NCBI GenBank assembly: GCA_021822385.1
Contig: JAKARC010000001.1
Location: 107,384 to 171,383 of the forward strand
Length of the DNA stretch: 64,000 nt
Direction of reading: 5' to 3'
DNA from: Pseudomonadota bacterium
Lineage (GTDB): Bacteria; Pseudomonadota; Gammaproteobacteria; Steroidobacterales; Steroidobacteraceae
Positions 57,022-64,000 of this stretch are shown here, piece by piece. The notes beneath the pieces were generated by a model. The model was not told the DNA's origin. It did no database searches and was given only the letters and a program-made list of their open reading frames with translations. Both the position numbers and the translations under genes were made by a program. Within the stretch, counting starts at the first letter, position 1. Each line of letters begins with the position of its first letter.

Positions 57022-57936
57022 TCAAGAACCAACCCGGCCGCCGGGATTCGGCGTCATCCCCGACACCGCGAGCAGCTCGAGGAAAGCCTGCGCAGGCGGC
57101 GCAATATAGCCATTTGAGCGCAGGATGAGGCTGAGCGGTCGGCGTATGTCGCAAGATTTCACCGGTAATCTCACCAGTTCTCCCTTAGACAATTCACGGT
57201 CCATGCACACGAGCGGCAACCAGGCGATGCCGCCGCCGTGCACCGCCGCCTGCTTGATCGCCTCGGTGCTGCCGAGCTCGACGATATCGTCGAGCTGAAT
57301 GCCCTGCCGCCGCAGACACCCCTCGACGAGCTCGCGTGTGCCCGAACCGGGTTCCCGCATCAACAGCGGTTGGGCGGTGAGCTCAGCCGGCTGGAGACGC
57401 TTCTTGCTGCTCAGCGGGTGATCGCTCGAGGCGACCGGCACAATCTCATCATCGAGAAATTGATGTGCCTGCAGATCCTTGCCGTGCAGCGGACCCTCGA
57501 TGAACCCGAGCATGAAGCGCAGATCACTCACACCCTGAGTGACCTGTTCAGTATTGCCCACGAACATCGATATGCGCACGCCCGGATGGGTGCGGCGAAA
57601 CCGCGCCACAAGGCCGGGCAGAATGTATGTTCCTATCGTGTTGCTGGCGCCGATCGCAAGGTGCCCCTGGCGGACGTGGGACAGCTCCTGCACCGAGGCT
57701 TCCGCCGCATGTGCGATTTCGAACAACCGGGTCGCGTAATCGCGCAGCACTTCGCCAGCCTGCGTCAGGCGCATGCCGCGCGGCAGCCGCTCGAACAGCT
57801 CAACGCCCAGGCGGCGCTCGAAGTCGCGCAACTGCCTTGATACCGCTGGTTGCGAGATGTGCATGCGCTGCGCGCAGCCGGTGATGCTGCCGGTCTCGGC
57901 GATGGCATGGAAAATCGCGAGATGATGCAGATTCAT
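57022..57936 (-). CDS. LysR-family regulator, CysL/YeiE-like
   Basis: A 304-residue LTTR. DNA-binding helix LHHLAIFHAIAETGSITGCAQRMHISQPAVSRQLRDFE, split between its two helices, then LGVELFERLPRGMRLTQAG. The effector domain (LAIGASNTIGTYILPGLVARF; FMLGFIEGPLHGKDLQAHQF; REPGSGTRELVEGCL) resembles CysL and YeiE, regulators linked to sulfite. Its position upstream of soeABC supports a role in sulfite response. ATG 57936 is preferred to the upstream GTG/ATG. Confidence 0.88.
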   Translation of the reverse strand: MNLHHLAIFHAIAETGSITGCAQRMHISQPAVSRQLRDFERRLGVELFERLPRGMRLTQAGEVLRDYATRLFEIAHAAEASVQELSHVRQGHLAIGASNTIGTYILPGLVARFRRTHPGVRISMFVGNTEQVTQGVSDLRFMLGFIEGPLHGKDLQAHQFLDDEIVPVASSDHPLSSKKRLQPAELTAQPLLMREPGSGTRELVEGCLRRQGIQLDDIVELGSTEAIKQAAVHGGGIAWLPLVCMDRELSKGELVRLPVKSCDIRRPLSLILRSNGYIAPPAQAFLELLAVSGMTPNPGGRVGS

Positions 57937-58157
57937 GTCAACTCGAGCATGCCGGCGCACCAGGCCACGTACAGATAGCTGATATTGTCACACGTCAGTG
58001 ATGCGCGGGGAACAGTGCGGTGCGCTCCTGCCGTGTCCGGCCGATGGTCCGCGCGCGGCTCGTCGCGGGCGTGGCGGGGCCGCAGGTGCACCGACGGCGA
58101 TGCCGCTGCCCCCGCCACGGCGGGTCGGGCCAAACCCGTGCGGTGGCGGCCGGGTGA

Positions 58158-59438
58158 TCAGGCCTCGATGCCGACGGGAACCGCGTACCCGGCTCGCGGT
58201 AACAGCCACCGCAGCAACGGGCCGGTCATGACGGTGGTCACGACTGCCATGACGACCATCATGGTAAAGACCTTCTGCGGCAAGAAACCCAGATCGAAGC
58301 CGATGTTGAGCACGATCAGTTCCATCAGTGCCCGAGTGTTCATCAACGAGCCGAGAATCGTCGCCTCGTAACGGGTGAAACCGGATGCGCGGCTCGCCAG
58401 ATAAACCGGTATCAACTTGCCTAGGATCGCCGCGGCGAGTACGACCGCGAGCCAGATCCAATCTGAGCTGTGCGTCAGCCCAAGAATATTCGTGCGCAGC
58501 CCCGTGTAAGTGAAGAACACGGGCAGGAAGAAGACCAGCACGAACTTCCCGACCTGCGCGCGCCAGGCCTCGACGAAGCGCCTATCGCGGTGAAACAGCA
58601 AACCGGCGAGAAATCCGCCGAAAATAGTGAAGATGCCGAGCTTGTACGTGCAGATGCCGATGATAAAGATCAGGCAGAGGGTCACTGTCATCAGATTCGG
58701 CGGGAGCTGACCGTTCTCGACAGGCATGCGTCTGAGCAGCCAGCTCGTCAGCCGTCCGAGGCCGAACCAGGCAATCAATCCCAGCAGGACTATGCCCCCA
58801 ACCTGCAGCCCGACGGTGGTGGCGGAGAAGCGCGCCGACGCGTAGGCCGCAATGCCCGCTAGGAGCACCCAGCCGGTCACATCGTTGATCGCCGCGGCAG
58901 AGATCGCTACCACGCCGATCTTCTTGTCGGTGAGATCGTACTCGCGCAGGATCCGTCCCAGGATCGGCACGGCGGTAATTGCCATCCCGACGCCGAGAAA
59001 CAGACTGTAGACGAGGGGGTCAATCTTCGGCGCCAGCTGTCCGGCCGAAAGCTCCCCAAGACCCAGCCCGAGCGCGAAGGGCACGCAGATCGACGCGGCG
59101 GCGATGCCGAGCGCGGCCCGGCGGTTGCGCGGCAGCGTCATATGCTGAAACTCGAAATCCGCGCCGATCTGGAACATCAAGAGCACGAGGCCGATCTGGC
59201 TGATGACGGTAATCGGGACGGAAGACCTGGCCCCAAACACGGCGAGCGATGCGGCTGGGAAGAAATGCCCGAACAGAGACGGTCCGAGCAGCAGCCCCGC
59301 GATGATCTCGCCGTTGACCCCGGGTTGGCCGAAACGGCGCAAGATCTGATTGCCGATGCGCGCCGCCGCGATCATCACGATGAGCTGCAGCAGGACGCTC
59401 GAGAGCAGAGTTTCAGTCGAATGAACCGGTGTATGCAT
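58158..59438 (-). CDS. cation:proton antiporter (CPA2 family)
   Basis: A 426-residue membrane protein with about 12 segments and no TrkA-N domain. Family features are GQPGVNGEIIAGLLLGPSLFG, FQIGADFEFQHM, AITAVPILGRILREYDLTD and AAINDVTGWVLLAGIAAY (the N-D antiport motif). It exchanges Na+ or K+ for H+. Its promoter region is shared with the divergent halogenase gene (59439-59596). Confidence 0.93.
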   Translation of the reverse strand: MHTPVHSTETLLSSVLLQLIVMIAAARIGNQILRRFGQPGVNGEIIAGLLLGPSLFGHFFPAASLAVFGARSSVPITVISQIGLVLLMFQIGADFEFQHMTLPRNRRAALGIAAASICVPFALGLGLGELSAGQLAPKIDPLVYSLFLGVGMAITAVPILGRILREYDLTDKKIGVVAISAAAINDVTGWVLLAGIAAYASARFSATTVGLQVGGIVLLGLIAWFGLGRLTSWLLRRMPVENGQLPPNLMTVTLCLIFIIGICTYKLGIFTIFGGFLAGLLFHRDRRFVEAWRAQVGKFVLVFFLPVFFTYTGLRTNILGLTHSSDWIWLAVVLAAAILGKLIPVYLASRASGFTRYEATILGSLMNTRALMELIVLNIGFDLGFLPQKVFTMMVVMAVVTTVMTGPLLRWLLPRAGYAVPVGIEA

Positions 59439-59596
59439 ACGTGCGGACCCCTACGCGCCGGCCAGCACAGGCCCGCCGACGCAACGCGCTCAGGCGCATC
59501 GTCAATGGCTCTAAAATGGGTTTCCAGCACGGCCCGCAAGCGCGTACGGTAATAGCATTACTAGTGTATTGAACGAATTCAGTCAAGTCCTTAGCG

Positions 59597-61135
59597 ATGA
59601 ACAACAGACGTATTCGCAACCTGGTGATTCTGGGGGGTGGCGCGGCCGGATGGATGGCCGCCGCTGCGCTGTCCAGGGCCCTGACCGGGATGAACATCGA
59701 GATCCGGCTGATCGAATCCGCTCAGATCGACGCCATCGGCGTCGGGGAAGCGACCGTTCCCCCGATCATGGACTTCATCCGTCAGCTCGGCATCGACGAG
59801 AGTGACCTTGTCCGCGAAATCAGCGCCACCTACAAGCTGGGCATAGGCTTTCGCGACTGGACCCGGCCGGGGCACTTCTACTTCCATCCCTTTGGTCCCG
59901 CCGCGCCCGGAATCGGCAGCATCCCGTTCCCGGCATACTGGCTCAAGCTGTTCCTCGAAGGCAAAGCGGCGCAGCTTGAGGAATACTCGATCCATGCGGC
60001 GGCCGCAATGCGCGGACGATTTGCGCGTCCGGTGCATGCACCGAATACTCCGCTGAACAAATTGACCTACGCCCTGCATTTCGATGCGCAGCAATTCGCG
60101 CGGTATCTGCGCCGGTATGCCGAAGCTCGGGGCGTTATCCGAACCGAGGGCCACGTCCGGCATGTATCGGTGCGAAATGCGGACGGATTCGTCGATGCGG
60201 TCCTCCTGGAGTCCGGGGCGCGCGTGGCAGCGGATCTCTACATTGATTGCAGCGGTTTTCGCGGCGTGCTCATCGAGGGAGCGCTGCACACAGGCTACGA
60301 GGACTGGAGCCGATGGCTGCCCTGCGACCGGGCTTTGCTGGTGCACAGTGAGCGTTGTGGGCCGCCCAATCCCTGTACCCTCGTGACCGCGCGCGATGCC
60401 GGCTGGCAGTGGCGGATTCCGCTGCGGCACCGTGACAGTAACGGCTACATCTACAACGGCGAGTTCAGCACAGACGCCACCGCCAGTGCGCTGTTGCTGC
60501 GGGAACTCGATGGGTGCGCGCTCAATGATCCGGTCGCGCTGCGCTTCCGTCCCGGACGGCGCACGGTAGCCTGGAACAGGAACGTGGTCGCGCTGGGACT
60601 TGCTGCAGGATTTCTCGAGCCGCTCGAGGCCACCTCCATTCACCTCATTCAACGCGGCATCGCCATGCTGCTCAAATTCTTTCCTGACCGTGATTTCGCC
60701 GCCGCCGATATCACCCGGTACAACAGGGCGATCGAAGCGGAGTTCAGTGGGATCCGCGACTTTCTACTGCTGCACTACACTCATACCGAGCGCACCGACG
60801 GTTTCTGGCGGCATTGCCGAGCGATTCCATTGACTGACAGCCTGCGTGAGAAGATAGCGCTGTTTCAAAGCCATGGTCGAATTCTTCGTGAGACGCCGGA
60901 GCTTTTCTCCACGCTCAGCTGGCTCGCCGTGATGGTCGGGCAGGGCATCATTCCGCGGCAGTACGATCCGCTGGTCGATGGGCTCGATGCGCGCAAGATC
61001 CACGCGCGTCTCGAGGAGTTGCGTGCGTCGGTCAGGGATTGTGTCGCAGCCATGCCGTTGCATGGGGACTTCATTCAAAGCGACTGCTCGCGTGGAGAAG
61101 CTTCCGCCGCGCTGTCTATGCATCCGTCTGTCTGA
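59597..61135 (+). CDS. flavin-dependent tryptophan halogenase family protein
   Basis: A 512-residue PrnA-like protein. FAD-binding GGGAAGWMAAAALSRAL at residues 13-29; the catalytic Lys is K80 (SATYKLGIGF), matching PrnA K79; WxWxIP is present as GWQWRIPLRH; and FLEPLEATSIHLIQ carries the conserved Glu. All chemistry-determining residues are therefore intact. No biosynthetic gene cluster is next to it; many such genes in Caulobacter- and xanthomonad-type genomes act on unknown substrates. Confidence 0.92.
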   Translation: MNNRRIRNLVILGGGAAGWMAAAALSRALTGMNIEIRLIESAQIDAIGVGEATVPPIMDFIRQLGIDESDLVREISATYKLGIGFRDWTRPGHFYFHPFGPAAPGIGSIPFPAYWLKLFLEGKAAQLEEYSIHAAAAMRGRFARPVHAPNTPLNKLTYALHFDAQQFARYLRRYAEARGVIRTEGHVRHVSVRNADGFVDAVLLESGARVAADLYIDCSGFRGVLIEGALHTGYEDWSRWLPCDRALLVHSERCGPPNPCTLVTARDAGWQWRIPLRHRDSNGYIYNGEFSTDATASALLLRELDGCALNDPVALRFRPGRRTVAWNRNVVALGLAAGFLEPLEATSIHLIQRGIAMLLKFFPDRDFAAADITRYNRAIEAEFSGIRDFLLLHYTHTERTDGFWRHCRAIPLTDSLREKIALFQSHGRILRETPELFSTLSWLAVMVGQGIIPRQYDPLVDGLDARKIHARLEELRASVRDCVAAMPLHGDFIQSDCSRGEASAALSMHPSV

Positions 61136-61225
61136 CTTGCTGGCCGGCTTGACGCGCTCGTTATTGTCGCAACTGCACACACGGTGCGGCGCCACGTGCC
61201 AACGCACCGGAGCCAGCGCACGCCG

Positions 61226-61708
61226 CTAGAGCATTAGGCGTCCGATAAAGACTGCGAGCATCGTAAATACGATGAGCAGGCGCACGACCACCGACACGGC
61301 AAGCCCCACCCAGGTGCCTGCGCCCACGCGCACGGACTGCCGCACGTGGCGTCGGCTCAGCATCTCCCCGGCAGTCGCGCCGAGGAATGGACCGAGCAGC
61401 GCGCCGGGTAGGCCGAAGAAAATACCCACAAAAATCCCGATGGCCGCTCCGATCAGCGCTGCCTTGCTGGCGCCGAACCGCTTGGCGCCGATGAGACTGC
61501 CCAGCATGTCGCCGAGGAGTGCCAGAAGGGCAAGCAGTCCCAAGATGACGACTGTCGTCCAGCCAAACCGCCTGAAACCGTCCGCCCACGCGCCGAGCAG
61601 CATGCCGCCAAAGACCAGGATTACCCCGGGCGAGACGGGCAAGAAGCTGGTGACCACTCCTGTCAGAATCAGCAGTACCGAGAGCGTCCAGCCGAAAACG
61701 GGATTCAT
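61226..61708 (-). CDS. DUF456 membrane protein
   Basis: A 160-residue protein with four or five membrane segments: WTLSVLLILTGVVTSFLPVSPG, VILGLLALLALLGDMLGSLIG, AALIGAAIGIFVGIFFGLPG, and VGLAVSVVVRLLIVFTMLAV. LLGPFLGATAGEM is the DUF456 signature. The function is unknown. ATG 61708 is chosen because homology begins there. Confidence 0.9.
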   Translation of the reverse strand: MNPVFGWTLSVLLILTGVVTSFLPVSPGVILVFGGMLLGAWADGFRRFGWTTVVILGLLALLALLGDMLGSLIGAKRFGASKAALIGAAIGIFVGIFFGLPGALLGPFLGATAGEMLSRRHVRQSVRVGAGTWVGLAVSVVVRLLIVFTMLAVFIGRLML

Positions 61709-62215
61709 CCGAATATTCCGCCGCCGTGACGCCGCGGTGTGCGCACCTCCGTCCCCAGTGAGGGCCACACCGAACGGCAGTGCCCTGCAGCATACCGGTC
61801 CGCGCACGGGTGCGACCAGGGGGCTGGTGCCTCAAGTCATCGCGATCACGAGGCGCGCAGGCTCACGCTCCTGGTCTGGCGCATCGCCGACCGCCATAGG
61901 CCAGTTCCAGCCGCCAGCGGAAGTGTGCGCGCGAAGATGCCAAATTCCGCCAGGGGGTCTGCACCCTAGGCTCATGCCACGATGCAACGGCGCCACGTCG
62001 CGTGGATCCGGGTACCCGTGGTCCGCAGCGCGATTGGCGGAGACGTGGATATCGCGGACCTCCTGGGAGCGCATCCTGATCACGCGCGCACAACACATCC
62101 ACGTGACCGCATCGTCGCTGGACGCTCTGTGCGGCACTACATCTCCGTTAACAGATTCCACAACGAGACAATCTCCTCGACGCGTCGAAGCCGCACCGCT
62201 TTCTGCAGGATCACC
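61709..62215. other. intergenic stretch without a recognised gene
   Basis: About 500 bases between the DUF456 and DUF3096 genes. ORFs on both strands (up to 109 residues) lack hydrophobic segments, family motifs or ribosome sites. The GC content is slightly lower than in the coding regions. Nothing more can be supported. Confidence 0.5.
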
Positions 62216-62368
62216 TCAAGGGTGGAGACTGCCCGTGCCGAAAAGTCCCACCAGTCCGATGAGGATCAGGTAGATCGCGACGATGTAGTTCAACAGCCGC
62301 GGTACCATCAGAATCAATACGCCGGCAATGATCGAGACGATGGGCCCGATGGTCAGATTGAGATTCAT
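62216..62368 (-). CDS. DUF3096 small membrane protein
   Basis: A 50-residue two-helix protein: MNLNLTIGPIVSIIAGVLIL, then VPRLLNYIVAIYLILIGLVG. It matches DUF3096 over its full length. ATG 62368 is the start; the longer ORF to 62551 is read-through. Small proteins of this type are often stress-induced, but no role is established. Confidence 0.88.
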   Translation of the reverse strand: MNLNLTIGPIVSIIAGVLILMVPRLLNYIVAIYLILIGLVGLFGTGSLHP

Positions 62369-63324
62369 GTTTAATCCCTCGCGCATGAGCAGTGGACGCC
62401 CGACCGAGCATCTGCATCGGTACCGGCCGGGCGTCCGTGAAACTGAGATCCTACCGACGTATTGACGCACATTCTGTACGCCGCCGGACAGTGCTGGTGC
62501 CTCCCCGCCGAACCCCTGGCGGGACGGACGCCCCGGAGAATCAGATTCCACCCGTACAGCTGAAGTCGACGGTTGCCCAGTACCGATGACCGCTAGCCGC
62601 GTACCCGTTCAGCGAGGCCGATGTAGACACTCCCGCGAGTGCTCGCGCCCTGCTTATCAAGACAGCGGCGGCATACGTGCTGCGGCAAGGATCCATGCTA
62701 CGACCGTTGTCAGGATGTCCGAATCTGCTGGCAACACACACCAACGCGAGCCACCCGATTATCTGCTTGCCGACCTCACTCGGGTGATCGCTAGGACGCA
62801 CGGGCGCTCAGGTAATCGGACCGTACTCATCACGACGTTTTGCGGAACGTAGGCGTGCCGAGTCATGCAATGGGTTTTTGCCGAAATGCAAAAATTACCC
62901 GGCAGGGGTCCGGCTCTGAATGATCGCCGTGCCCACTCTGGCCGCGTATGCGTCGCGGTGGAACACCGGTCCCGCAATTCTTGAGCCGAGGCTTAAAACT
63001 CACCGACCAAATACCTCAGCGCAAGAGCACGCGGTCCCGTTGGTCGATCATAACGTTACTACGTCAGGTCAACGTCCGCGCTACGGAAATTGCGCGAAGC
63101 TGCAGTTGCGGCCGGCAGCGCAAGTCTCGTCGCTTTATCTTCTAAATTTTGCAGCTGTTGCCGCGGCGTAAGGACTCCGGCATCCCCGTTTTTCCGGCTT
63201 TGATCTGAGCGGCCGATGCTCTGTGGTGCGGCGAGTGGCCGCATGGCGAAGGCGGACGATGAACGAGCAGAAGCAAGCGGAGCTCCGAATGACCGAAAAT
63301 GGCCGAAGGCGCTCCATCCTTGAT
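62369..63324. other. long intergenic stretch without a recognised gene
   Basis: About 950 bases before ccdB. Composition is mixed and more AT-rich from 62850 to 63180, unlike the flanking genes. The longest ORFs (about 88 residues) show no family match. A segment reading ITLLRQVNVRATEI (around 63050) is faintly like an insertion-sequence leader, but is too degraded to call. The toxin-antitoxin pair and this low-information DNA suggest an accessory insertion point. Confidence 0.5.
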
Positions 63325-63645
63325 CTACCCGAAGGCCCGGGTAAACAGTTCATCCAGGGCAGCTACGATTGCATCACTTTTCTCGGCGAGTGAACCGATA
63401 CGCTCCCCCAAGTGCTCGTTGGCAACCGAGACGATTTCGAGCGGATGTAAAACTACCGCGATGCCTTTCACCTTGAAGCTCGGATTGAGGCGTGGATTGG
63501 GAATCTGGCGAAGCTCGCTCTTCCGCACGAGGGGAATGACAACGCGGCGACGATAGTCGTCAAACAGCCGAGATTGGGCAACGACGACAAATGGAATGCC
63601 GTCCTTATGCCGGCCGACATTGCGATGGATATCAAATTGCGCCAT
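63325..63645 (-). CDS. ccdB: CcdB-type toxin
   Basis: A 106-residue protein: MAQFDIHRN at the N-terminus, PFVVVAQSRLFDDYRRRVVIPLVR, LNPSFKVKGIAVVLHPLEIVSVANEHLG, split at the turn, and the C-terminal LDELFTRAFG. It is CcdB-like along its length; F-plasmid CcdB poisons DNA gyrase. Its ATG overlaps the ccdA stop by one base (TGATG-type coupling). Confidence 0.92.
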   Translation of the reverse strand: MAQFDIHRNVGRHKDGIPFVVVAQSRLFDDYRRRVVIPLVRKSELRQIPNPRLNPSFKVKGIAVVLHPLEIVSVANEHLGERIGSLAEKSDAIVAALDELFTRAFG

Positions 63646-63893
63646 CAGAGTGTTGAATGATCATCGGCGAACGGCCCATTGCGTTCTGCAAAGCTATTCC
63701 ACAAAGTGGCTGTGGCGCGCGCCTGCTCGATCATGCCCGATCGGCGTTCCCGCTCCCTGGACAGGAACTCGGCGAGGAGCGACTCCACGACTCCAGAGAG
63801 ATTGCCGGTAACGCCTTTAACCTCCTCAACGAGGTCCTCACTCAGCGTGAGATTGACCGGACGTTTACGTGCTGTACTGGCGGGGTTCCGCAT
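63645..63893 (-). CDS. ccdA: CcdA-type antitoxin
   Basis: An 82-residue antitoxin: KRPVNLTLSEDLVEEVKGV is the ribbon-helix-helix DNA-binding region, and RERERRSGMIEQARATATLWNSFAE is the toxin-binding tail, with the CcdA-type W-N-xF/E ending. ATG 63893 is chosen because the operator and promoter lie just upstream; the ORF to 63959 would run through them. Confidence 0.92.
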   Translation of the reverse strand: MRNPASTARKRPVNLTLSEDLVEEVKGVTGNLSGVVESLLAEFLSRERERRSGMIEQARATATLWNSFAERNGPFADDHSTL

Positions 63894-63918
63894 CACTCTG
63901 ATTCCTTCTGAATTAACG

Positions 63919-63953
63919 ATGCGCATTATATGCGCATTGCTTAAGGCCCGCAA
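63919..63953 (-). promoter_or_regulatory. ccdAB promoter with palindromic operator
   Basis: On the minus strand, -35 TTGCGG (63948-63953) and -10 TATAAT (63925-63930) are 17 bases apart. The -10 lies inside a perfect dyad, ATGCGCAT-TAT-ATGCGCAT on the plus strand (63919-63937), ending 26 bases before the ccdA ATG. Each arm is itself palindromic. This is the expected layout for CcdA-CcdB autorepression. Confidence 0.75.
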
Positions 63954-64000
63954 CCGCACGCCCGGAAACAGAGTCGTATCCGACCCAATGGAGATCGGAA

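Noticed and set aside
63040..63180. Possible insertion-sequence orfA remnant
   Set aside because: The similarity is limited to about a dozen residues, with no inverted repeats or second ORF.

Overview
The window is a GC-rich (visibly about 65%) chromosomal segment of a proteobacterium, most likely a gammaproteobacterium near the Xanthomonadales/Nevskiales/Steroidobacterales. This is inferred from the housekeeping neighbourhoods (SPOR protein next to argS and priA; mutM-coaD-rsmD-ftsY; rpmG-rpmB-radC facing coaBC-dut) and from an ECF sigma/DUF3619/DUF3106 operon. No rRNA, tRNA, CRISPR array, prophage or intact insertion sequence was recognised. Coding density is high, with many 4-base ATGA overlaps.

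Layout. 1-5.1 kb: tail of an NtrC-type regulator, then SPOR protein, argS and priA on the minus strand. 5.2-7.1 kb: a four-gene overlapping operon (ECF sigma factor, single-TM DUF3619 protein, small exported protein, Arg-rich exported DUF3106 protein). 7.1-9.9 kb: three-gene proton-translocating transhydrogenase (pntAA-pntAB-pntB). 10-14.1 kb: HNH nuclease, 5'-3' exonuclease, and an acetyl-CoA synthetase with a roughly 107-residue histone H1-like basic tail. 14.1-20.6 kb: small membrane/YbjQ pair, ferrochelatase, dienelactone hydrolase, thiolase, cNMP-patatin protein. 20.9-24.7 kb: a partly decayed block, with an ArsR-ACT-OsmC operon whose OsmC gene looks frameshifted, a divergent flavin reductase, and a broken TehA/SLAC1-type transporter gene. 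24.7-35.6 kb: GST, DUF2064, MTA phosphorylase, DUF1499, gshA, an ABC exporter, a YheT-like hydrolase and an M16 peptidase pair, followed by tandem inverted repeats. 35.8-40 kb: exported protein, LysR regulator, DUF924, and a sensor-only protein resembling the input half of the dedicated-sortase histidine kinase.

40-49.7 kb: ACT-malic enzyme; rpoH preceded by a perfect CIRCE operator, which implies HrcA control of the heat-shock sigma factor; then the DNA repair/CoA/ribosomal protein/translocation housekeeping genes; and metC. 49.9-61.1 kb: SYLF lipid-binding protein, methyltransferase, a cytoplasmic sulfite dehydrogenase (soeABC) with an SDR and a CysL-like LysR gene upstream on the same strand, a CPA2 antiporter, and a flavin-dependent tryptophan-halogenase homologue. 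61.2-64 kb: small membrane proteins, about 1.5 kb without recognisable genes, and a CcdAB toxin-antitoxin pair with its promoter embedded in a palindromic operator.

The best candidates for unusual biology are the basic-tailed acetyl-CoA synthetase, the CIRCE-rpoH circuit, the sigma/DUF3619/DUF3106 module, and the truncated sortase-type sensor. All calls come from reading the sequence by eye; no database search was run.
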